DNA from: Salmonella bongori NCTC 12419
Lineage (GTDB): Bacteria > Pseudomonadota > Gammaproteobacteria > Enterobacterales > Enterobacteriaceae
NCBI RefSeq assembly: GCF_000252995.1
Contig: NC_015761.1
Span: 930,001-994,000, forward strand
DNA length: 64,000 nucleotides
Direction of reading: 5' to 3'
In this document: positions 58,529 to 64,000 of the stretch, in pieces
How positions within the stretch are numbered: the stretch's first letter is position 1
Layout: every line of letters begins with the position of its first letter
Notes under the pieces: generated by a model
Databases searched by the model: none
Told to the model about the DNA's origin: nothing
Seen by the model: only the letters and a program-made list of their open reading frames with translations
Program-made: the position numbers and the translations under genes

Positions 58529-59088
58529 AAAAATGGCTGATCGTGATAATGGCGTTCTGGCTGGCGTCATGTAGCTCTGGTGAAGAAAACAAACGCTACT
58601 ATCAGCTACCGATAGCGCAAAACGGTGTGCAAAGCACCGCGAGCCAGGGCAACCGCCTCTTATGGGTAGAGCAGGTTTCCGTACCTGATTATCTGGCAGG
58701 TAACGGCGTGGTGTATCAAACCAGTGATGTCCAGTATGTGATTGCCAACAACAACCTTTGGGCCAGTCCACTGGATCAGCAGTTGCGTAACACGTTGGTG
58801 GCGAATCTTAGCGCCCGCCTTCCTGGCTGGGTCGTCGCGTCCCAGCCGTTGGGAGCGACGCAGGATACGCTAAATGTTACCGTAACCGGATTTCATGGAC
58901 GTTACGATGGTAAGGTTATTGTCAGCGGCGAGTGGTTATTAAACCACGGTGGACATCTGATTAAGCGGCCTTTCTACATTGAAGCCAGCCAGCAGAAAGA
59001 CGGTTACGATGAAATGGTAAAAGAGCTGGCAAATGCCTGGAGCCAGGAGGCGACCGCCATCGTTAATGAGATAAAACGGCTTCCCTGA
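58525..59088 (+). CDS. pqiC: Intermembrane transport lipoprotein PqiC
   Basis: A 187-residue DUF330 lipoprotein. The signal peptide ends in LASC with lipidation at C16. It anchors the PqiB needle at the outer membrane. It begins inside the pqiB stop (ATGA overlap) and ends before a strong terminator, closing the pqiABC operon. Formerly ymbA. Confidence 0.96.
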   Translation: MKKWLIVIMAFWLASCSSGEENKRYYQLPIAQNGVQSTASQGNRLLWVEQVSVPDYLAGNGVVYQTSDVQYVIANNNLWASPLDQQLRNTLVANLSARLPGWVVASQPLGATQDTLNVTVTGFHGRYDGKVIVSGEWLLNHGGHLIKRPFYIEASQQKDGYDEMVKELANAWSQEATAIVNEIKRLP

Positions 59089-59108
59089 GATAAAAGTAAT
59101 GTAAATTT

Positions 59109-59146
59109 AACCGCTTCAGGTTATGCGCCTGAGGCGGTTTTTTTAT
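59109..59146 (+). terminator. Terminator of the pqi operon
   Basis: A 12-bp stem with one G-T pair (59109-59120 with 59128-59139) and a seven-base loop, followed by a T7-rich run, lies 20 bases after pqiC. Confidence 0.92.
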
Positions 59147-59344
59147 TTTTTTAATATTCAAAAAGAATTGTTCTTGCGCACATTTTTTGTACAAATGTTT
59201 TACCGTATAGCTCACAAATATGACATTGGCGTGAATTTTGCGCATTGACGGACGATCTATTTAGAGGTATTCGTGTAGGGTGATTGCACATTTTGTAATC
59301 ACTGTTTTCTTTTCCACCAGATACAAATATGAGGGAAACGAGGC

Positions 59345-59512
59345 ATGAAGAGACAAAAACGAGATCGCCTGGAACGGGCACATCAGCGTGGATATCAGGC
59401 CGGTATTGCCGGACGATCAAAAGAAATGTGTCCCTATCAGACGCTGAATCAACGGTCATACTGGTTGGGAGGCTGGCGACAAGCCATGGAGGACAGGGCA
59501 GTAATGGCCTGA
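59345..59512 (+). CDS. rmf: Ribosome modulation factor
   Basis: A 55-residue, highly basic protein that joins 70S ribosomes into inactive 100S dimers in stationary phase. The sequence MKRQKRDRLERAHQRGYQAG and the ending GGWRQAMEDRAVMA identify it without doubt. A GAGGGAAACGAGG Shine-Dalgarno region precedes the ATG. The 256-base gap before it holds the pqi terminator and the rmf promoter region, known to respond to ppGpp; I cannot pick out a convincing promoter by eye. Confidence 0.97.
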   Translation: MKRQKRDRLERAHQRGYQAGIAGRSKEMCPYQTLNQRSYWLGGWRQAMEDRAVMA

Positions 59513-59526
59513 TTCTGTCTCTTTAG

Positions 59527-59556
59527 AAAAAGAAACCTCCGCTGTGCGGAGGTTTC
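59527..59556. terminator. Terminator shared by fabA and rmf
   Basis: An 11-bp perfect stem GAAACCTCCGC/GCGGAGGTTTC with a three-base loop. On the minus strand it is followed by TTTTTCT, so it is a good intrinsic terminator for fabA; on the plus strand it lies 19 bases after rmf and lacks a clean T run. Confidence 0.85.
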
Positions 59557-59611
59557 GCCGTTATCGACTTTGCAGCATGATACCTGATAACGAGGTATAA
59601 CACTGAATGCC

Positions 59612-60130
59612 TTAAAACGCAGAAGTATCCTGGAACAAACCGACTTTTAGATCGTTTGCGGTATAGATCAGACGTCCATCTACCAGAACCTCGCCGTCTG
59701 CCAGGCCCATGATCAGGCGACGGTTTACAATGCGTTTGAAATGAATACGATAAGTGACTTTTTTTGCCGTCGGCAGAACCTGACCTGTAAATTTCACTTC
59801 GCCTACGCCCAGCGCGCGACCTTTACCTTCACCGCCCAGCCAACCCAGGTAGAATCCTACTAACTGCCACATGGCGTCCAGACCCAGACAACCCGGCATC
59901 ACCGGATCGCCAATAAAATGGCACCCGAAGAACCACAGATCCGGATTGATATCCAGTTCCGCTTCGACATAGCCTTTGTCGAAATTGCCGCCCGTTTCGG
60001 TCATCTTAACGACGCGGTCCATCATTAGCATGTTTGGCGCAGGGAGTTGCGGCCCTTTAGCACCAAACAGTTCACCACGACCAGAGGCAAGAAGGTCTTC
60101 TTTTGTATAGGATTCGCGTTTATCTACCAT
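59612..60130 (-). CDS. fabA: 3-hydroxydecanoyl-ACP dehydratase/isomerase
   Basis: A 172-residue hot-dog-fold enzyme that dehydrates 3-hydroxydecanoyl-ACP and isomerises the product, starting unsaturated fatty acid synthesis. The active-site residues H71 (GCHFIGDPVMPG) and D85 are present. The start at 60130 gives the standard MVDKRESYTKEDLL N-terminus; a longer frame to 60328 runs over the promoter and into ycbZ and is rejected. Confidence 0.99.
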   Translation of the reverse strand: MVDKRESYTKEDLLASGRGELFGAKGPQLPAPNMLMMDRVVKMTETGGNFDKGYVEAELDINPDLWFFGCHFIGDPVMPGCLGLDAMWQLVGFYLGWLGGEGKGRALGVGEVKFTGQVLPTAKKVTYRIHFKRIVNRRLIMGLADGEVLVDGRLIYTANDLKVGLFQDTSAF

Positions 60131-60163
60131 GTCTAATATAAGCCTTATTTTATTGAAGCACGC

Positions 60164-60204
60164 AGGATAGCTAACACGTGTACGCTGAACAAGTCCGATC
60201 AGTT
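60164..60204 (-). promoter_or_regulatory. fabA promoter with adjacent FabR and FadR sites
   Basis: On the minus strand, -35 TTGTTC (60192-60187), a 17-base spacer and -10 TATCCT (60169-60164). The spacer (60169-60186) is the palindromic FabR site AGCGTACACGTGTTAGCT. The FadR site AACTGATCGGACTTGTTC (60204-60187) overlaps the -35, the position where FadR activates fabA in E. coli. Part of the FadR site lies within the end of ycbZ. Confidence 0.8.
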
Positions 60205-61959
60205 CGGTATAAAATAGTTCAGCCAACGTAGTGGCCACGGAAAACGATGCCGGCTTTCCTGCTGCGTCGCCTGTGCGATACGCTCCTGGATAGTCTGCAT
60301 CAGCGTCGTTTGTCCTTCGCCATCCCACACCAGATTTAACAGTAGCGGTAAGGCGTCGGTCACGTCGTCTACCGCCCAGATAGTGAATTTTTCTTCTTTC
60401 ACCGCCTGCAACAGTTCGGATTTAAGACTGAGGTGCCGGACATTGGCGGCAGGAATAATAACACCCTGTTTACCGTTTAATTCCCGCTGTTCGCAGATGG
60501 CAAAGAAACCTTCAATTTTTTCATTAAGCCCGCCAACCGGCTGCGCGCGGCCAAATTGATCGACTGAACCGGTAATTGCAATGTTTTGGTTTACGGGCAC
60601 ATTAGCCAATGCACTGATAAGCGCGCACAGCTCCGCCATTGAGGCGCTATCGCCATCAACTTCGCTGTAAGATTGCTCAAAGGTTAACGAGGCAGAGAAG
60701 GGGATCTGCTGCTCCAGCTGTAATTCTGACATCAGGAAGGCCTGCATAATCATCATTCCCTTGGCGTGAATGTTTCCGCCAAGTTCGGCCTTGCGTTCAA
60801 TATCGTTAAACTCCCCATCGCCGATATGCACGACACAACTTATTCGCGACGGTTCACCAAAGGCGCGCGGATGCCCGGGAAATTCAATAACGGAAAGCGC
60901 ATTAATTTGTCCGACACGTTCGCCTTCGGTTTCAATCAGAATCTGTTCTTGCAGAATTTCGTCCTGCATCCGCTCAGGTAGAAAGCCTTCCCGCCATTCG
61001 CGTCGGGCAAGCATCAGGCTGAGCACGTCGCCGCTGCATGTCTCACCTTCGCATAAGGGCGCCGCCTCCTTAAACTGGCGGGCTATCCACAGTGGGCAAA
61101 GAGGCAGCGTATCCTGTTCGCCGGTATAGCGCACAGCCTCGCGTATCAGGACGGGCCAGGCGTCCGGTGCCGGGGGCGGCAAATTATCGCGTAAAGCGAT
61201 ACGCGTCACCCATTGACACCACAGGGTCATAGCTTCTGCGTCCACTATCTGCAAATGGTCTTCAAATTCACTGTAGATAGCCTGTTCCGCGAGCTCCGGT
61301 TCCATCTCCTGAAAATCGGCCAGTGATTCACGTTCGCCAACCAGGATCACCTTCAGGTTGAGCGGCATTGATGGCACGGAGACCGGTAATGGACGCGACT
61401 CATCAAACGCCACCCAGTCAAAGCGTTCACGGCTAACGATGGCTTTCAGGCGCATCCACAGCAATGGCTGTGCCAGGAGGGTCCGTAAGGAGATAATAAG
61501 TATGCCACCGTTAGCCTGATGAACCAGACCCGGTTGCAGGGTAATGTCGCCGTTGTACTGGCGCAGGCAACCAAACAGTTGTTCGGCTTCTACCCAGTCC
61601 GCACTAACCACTTGTGTGATAGTGGCAAAGCTATCTTGCGCATTCTGCGCGGCGCGGTAATGAATGGTATTCCCGGAGACATCATAGTGCCCGCCAGTTA
61701 ATTGCCCGGCATCGCTTTGCAGAGGGCGAACGGCATCTGCCAGTAACGTGAGATACGCTGGTTCTTCAGGCGCTTTGGCCAGCATAAATGAGGATGAGGC
61801 CCACGGTTGCATAAGTTGCTCAAGCGCAAACTGCAGTCGTGGCTGAGTATCACTGAGTAAGGTGTTGTTTTCGTCAGTCGCGTGTGGCTGTGCAAATATC
61901 TCCTGATAACTTTCGCTATCCGGAACCAGATCACGCCATGCTAGTTTCGTAATGGTCAA
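60199..61959 (-). CDS. ycbZ: Lon-protease-like protein YcbZ
   Basis: A 586-residue protein with a Lon-type C-terminal proteolytic domain: catalytic serine S438 in DGDSASMAE and lysine K481 in GGLNEKIEGFF, spaced 43 residues as in Lon. The N-terminal two thirds lack a Lon-like ATPase with Walker motifs that I can see, which sets it apart from true ATP-dependent Lon. The start codon is TTG at 61959, giving the family start MTITKLAWRDLVPDSESYQ. The gene ends inside the fabA control region. Substrates unknown. Confidence 0.93.
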   Translation of the reverse strand: MTITKLAWRDLVPDSESYQEIFAQPHATDENNTLLSDTQPRLQFALEQLMQPWASSSFMLAKAPEEPAYLTLLADAVRPLQSDAGQLTGGHYDVSGNTIHYRAAQNAQDSFATITQVVSADWVEAEQLFGCLRQYNGDITLQPGLVHQANGGILIISLRTLLAQPLLWMRLKAIVSRERFDWVAFDESRPLPVSVPSMPLNLKVILVGERESLADFQEMEPELAEQAIYSEFEDHLQIVDAEAMTLWCQWVTRIALRDNLPPPAPDAWPVLIREAVRYTGEQDTLPLCPLWIARQFKEAAPLCEGETCSGDVLSLMLARREWREGFLPERMQDEILQEQILIETEGERVGQINALSVIEFPGHPRAFGEPSRISCVVHIGDGEFNDIERKAELGGNIHAKGMMIMQAFLMSELQLEQQIPFSASLTFEQSYSEVDGDSASMAELCALISALANVPVNQNIAITGSVDQFGRAQPVGGLNEKIEGFFAICEQRELNGKQGVIIPAANVRHLSLKSELLQAVKEEKFTIWAVDDVTDALPLLLNLVWDGEGQTTLMQTIQERIAQATQQESRHRFPWPLRWLNYFIPN

Positions 61960-62144
61960 AGTTGAGGTTTTTTAGTCTGTTGTAAAAGGGGGGATTATAG
62001 CTTAACCCGCCACGCTGCACACGTGGAAAGCGAACGCAAAGTAATGTGAAGACGTGTAATCATTCACAGGTTCAAGATTCTTTTCTTCAGATGACTAAAA
62101 AACTGATATTCTGATAACAGTTACACGGTAACATTGGGATCGCA

Positions 62145-62597
62145 ATGAAATATCAACAACTTGAAAATCTTGAAAGCGGTTGGAAATGGAAATATCTGGT
62201 GAAAAAGCACCGCGAAGGGGAGTTGATAACCCGTTACGTGGAAGCCAGCGCTGCCCAGGAAGCCGTCAATTTGTTGTTAGCCCTCGAAAATGAACCGGTG
62301 CGGGTAAATGTCTGGATAGACAGGCATATGAATCCTGCCTTGCTTAATCGGATGAAACAAACGATTCGGGCAAGACGCAAGCGACACTTTAATGCGGAAC
62401 ATCAGCATACACGTAAAAAATCTATCGATTTAGAGTTTATGGTGTGGCAGCGTTTGGCTGGTCTTGCACAACGGCGCGGTAAAACATTATCCGAAACGAT
62501 TGTACAATTGATAGAAGATGCGGAACATAAAGAGAAATATGCCACGCAAATGTCCACGCTAAAGCAGGATCTACAGGCGTTATTAGGTAAAAAGTAA
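62145..62597 (+). CDS. matP: Macrodomain Ter protein MatP
   Basis: A 150-residue DNA-binding protein that organises the terminus macrodomain by binding matS sites and displaces MukBEF there. A helical N-terminal domain, a ribbon-helix-helix DNA-binding part (KSIDLEFMVWQRLAGLAQRRGKTLSETIVQLIEDAEHK, about 87-123, described here by its flanks) and a C-terminal coiled coil for tetramers are visible. A single gene, divergent from ycbZ and convergent with ompA. Confidence 0.97.
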   Translation: MKYQQLENLESGWKWKYLVKKHREGELITRYVEASAAQEAVNLLLALENEPVRVNVWIDRHMNPALLNRMKQTIRARRKRHFNAEHQHTRKKSIDLEFMVWQRLAGLAQRRGKTLSETIVQLIEDAEHKEKYATQMSTLKQDLQALLGKK

Positions 62598-62628
62598 CGC
62601 CGATGGGAACTGTTATACTGTCCAGAGT

Positions 62629-62655
62629 AAAAAACCCCGCTGCGCGGGGTTTTTA
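62629..62655. terminator. Bidirectional terminator between matP and ompA
   Basis: An 11-bp perfect stem AAAAACCCCGC/GCGGGGTTTTT with a three-base TGC loop; the A and T flanks make it an intrinsic terminator in both directions. Confidence 0.93.
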
Positions 62656-62667
62656 TCAGACGGAAAC

Positions 62668-63717
62668 TTAAGCCTGCGGCTGAGTTACTACGTCTTTGAT
62701 GCCTTTAACTTCGATCTCTACGCGACGATCCGGTGCCAGGCAGTCGATCAGGGCAGCGCGAGCTTTCACGTTGTCACAGGTGTTGCCGGTAACCGGGTTA
62801 GATTCGCCCATGCCGCGTGCGGAGATTTTATTAGCCGGGATACCTTTGGAGATCAGGTAATCCACAACAGACTGAGCACGTTTTTCTGACAGGCCCTGGT
62901 TGTAAGCGTCAGAACCGATGCGGTCAGTGAAGCCCAGAACCACTACGGAACCGTCTTTCGGATCCAGGTTGCTCAGCTGGCTGTACAGCTGGTCCAGTGC
63001 CTGCTGACCTTCCGGTTTCAGGGTAGCTTTGTTGAAGTTAAACAGGACGTCAGACTTCAGAGTGAAGTGCTTGGTCTGTACTTCCGGCGCCGGCGCCGGG
63101 GCTGGAGCTACTACCGGAGCGGCTTCTTCCTGACCAAAACGGTAGGAAACACCTACGCTCAGCAAGCCGTTGTCCGGGCGAGTGCCGATGGTGTTAGCAT
63201 CACCGATGTTGTTAGTCCACTGGTATTCCAGACGAGTTGCGATTTCAGGGGTGATAGCATACTCGATACCGCCCGCGAATACCGGGGAAACGCCAGTGTC
63301 GTGGTCTTTGGTAGAATAACCCGGTGCGTTAGACTTGGTATCTGCACGCCATACCATACCACCCAGACGAGTATAAACGTCCAGATCGTCAGTGATTGGA
63401 TAACCCAGTTTAGCGGTCAGCTGAACACCCTGAGCTTTGTAAGCGCCATTGATGTTGTCGCCTTTGTACGGCATACGGCCTAACCAGTCGTAGCCCATTT
63501 CAAAGCCAACGTACGGGTTAACCTGATAACCACCAAAAGCGCCTGCGCCCAGTTGGTTTTCATGGGTTGGGCCATTGTTAGGAATGAAGCCAGTGTCATG
63601 GTACTGGGACCAGCCCAGCTTAGCACCAGCGTACCAGGTGTTATCTTTCGGAGCGGCCTGCGCTACGGTAGCGAAACCAGCCAGTGCCACTGCAATCGCG
63701 ATAGCTGTCTTTTTCAT
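62668..63717 (-). CDS. ompA: Outer membrane protein A
   Basis: A 349-residue protein: signal peptide of 21 residues ending VAQA, an eight-stranded N-terminal barrel, a proline-alanine hinge (APAPAPAPE) and a C-terminal OmpA-like peptidoglycan-binding domain (NFNKATLKPEGQQALDQL...) with two cysteines (TCDNVK...LIDCLAPDRRVEIEV). It joins outer membrane and cell wall. Surface loops 1 (GFIPNNGPTHEN) and 3 (KSNAPGYSTKDHD) differ from the Typhimurium sequence as I recall it. The start at 63717 is the known one; a 24-residue extension into the leader is rejected. Confidence 0.98.
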   Translation of the reverse strand: MKKTAIAIAVALAGFATVAQAAPKDNTWYAGAKLGWSQYHDTGFIPNNGPTHENQLGAGAFGGYQVNPYVGFEMGYDWLGRMPYKGDNINGAYKAQGVQLTAKLGYPITDDLDVYTRLGGMVWRADTKSNAPGYSTKDHDTGVSPVFAGGIEYAITPEIATRLEYQWTNNIGDANTIGTRPDNGLLSVGVSYRFGQEEAAPVVAPAPAPAPEVQTKHFTLKSDVLFNFNKATLKPEGQQALDQLYSQLSNLDPKDGSVVVLGFTDRIGSDAYNQGLSEKRAQSVVDYLISKGIPANKISARGMGESNPVTGNTCDNVKARAALIDCLAPDRRVEIEVKGIKDVVTQPQA

Positions 63718-63902
63718 TTTTTGCGCCTCGTTATCATCCAAAATACGCCATGAATATCTCCAACGAGATAACACGGTTAAATCCTTCACCGGGGGACCTG
63801 CTCAATAGTTACTCTACCGATATCTACGGCTTATGCCGAGCACCCCTGGCGATGTAAAGTCTACAACGTAGTTGGAAACTTACAAGTGTGAACTCCGTCA
63901 GA
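63718..63902 (-). promoter_or_regulatory. ompA long leader and promoter region
   Basis: The sequence from 63850 down to the ATG matches the known stable 5' leader of about 133 bases of enterobacterial ompA, a target of the small RNA MicA near the ribosome site. A -10-like TTTACAT lies at about 63863-63857. A CRP-like site, TGTGA-N6-TCAGA (63887-63902), is centred near -44. Beyond it, to 64000, I see nothing further that I can assign. Confidence 0.65.
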
Positions 63903-64000
63903 CATGTGAAAAAAACATGCTGGACATACACATCATTTAACAGTTTCGGATGATAAATCAGACAGCAAAAATCGCGGAAACCGCTTCTGGCAAGCTTTCT

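Overview
This is a chromosomal window from an enterobacterium of the genus Salmonella. The gene order pflA-pflB-focA-ycaO-ycaP-serC-aroA-ycaL-cmk-rpsA-ihfB-comEC-msbA-lpxK through mukFEB, aspC, ompF, asnS, pncB, pepN, pyrD, pqiABC, rmf, fabA and ompA is the one I know from Salmonella and E. coli. The OmpF and OmpA sequences are of the Salmonella type, and the E. coli-specific ssu and elf genes between pepN and pyrD are absent. Three things suggest a lineage other than the common Typhimurium-like subspecies I strains: an inverse autotransporter gene beside pflA, no room for a sopD2-like gene between pflA and pflB, and no full prophage between pncB and pepN. The subspecies assignment is inference only. 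There are 46 protein genes that I accept, no rRNA, no tRNA and no CRISPR array.

Layout. 1-3.9 kb: an AT-rich leader and a 1080-residue inverse autotransporter adhesin with six Ig-like repeats. 4-10.3 kb: the anaerobic pyruvate formate-lyase locus (focA-pflB-pflA, leftward) and ycaO. 10.4-25.3 kb: a rightward housekeeping block covering ycaP, serine and chorismate synthesis (serC-aroA), the ycaL lipoprotein, CMP kinase, ribosomal protein S1, IHF-beta, ComEC, the lipid A genes msbA-lpxK, ycaQ, ycaR and the KDO gene kdsB. 25.4-38.2 kb: ycbJ, elyC, cmoM with the MukBEF chromosome-organising operon, and the cell-wall genes ldtD and mepK plus gloC. 38.2-44.1 kb: leftward aspC, ompF, asnS and pncB. 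44.2-45.7 kb: an inserted 1.4-kb segment bounded by 20-bp direct repeats. 45.8-59.5 kb: pepN, pyrD, zapC, ycbX (leftward), rlmL, uup, pqiABC and rmf. 59.6-64 kb: fabA and ycbZ (leftward), matP, and leftward ompA at the right edge.

Shared themes are envelope building (lipid A and KDO: msbA, lpxK, kdsB; peptidoglycan: ldtD, mepK, elyC; porins ompF and ompA; lipid transport pqiABC), chromosome organisation (ihfB, mukFEB, matP; zapC for the divisome) and translation (rpsA, rlmL, cmoM, asnS, rmf, ycaO). Regulatory sites readable in the sequence include an FNR site before focA, OmpR boxes before ompF, a NadR box before pncB, a C-run start with an SD-proximal hairpin before pyrD, and adjacent FabR and FadR sites before fabA.

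The most notable non-core signal is the pncB-pepN interval. A 20-bp repeat with one mismatch brackets 1.4 kb of unusual DNA carrying a MEKHLA/PAS-like gene and ORF fragments. Removing one repeat unit would leave a compact 265-bp divergent intergenic region. In Typhimurium this interval is the Gifsy-2 prophage site, so this looks like a different or decayed occupant of an integration hotspot.
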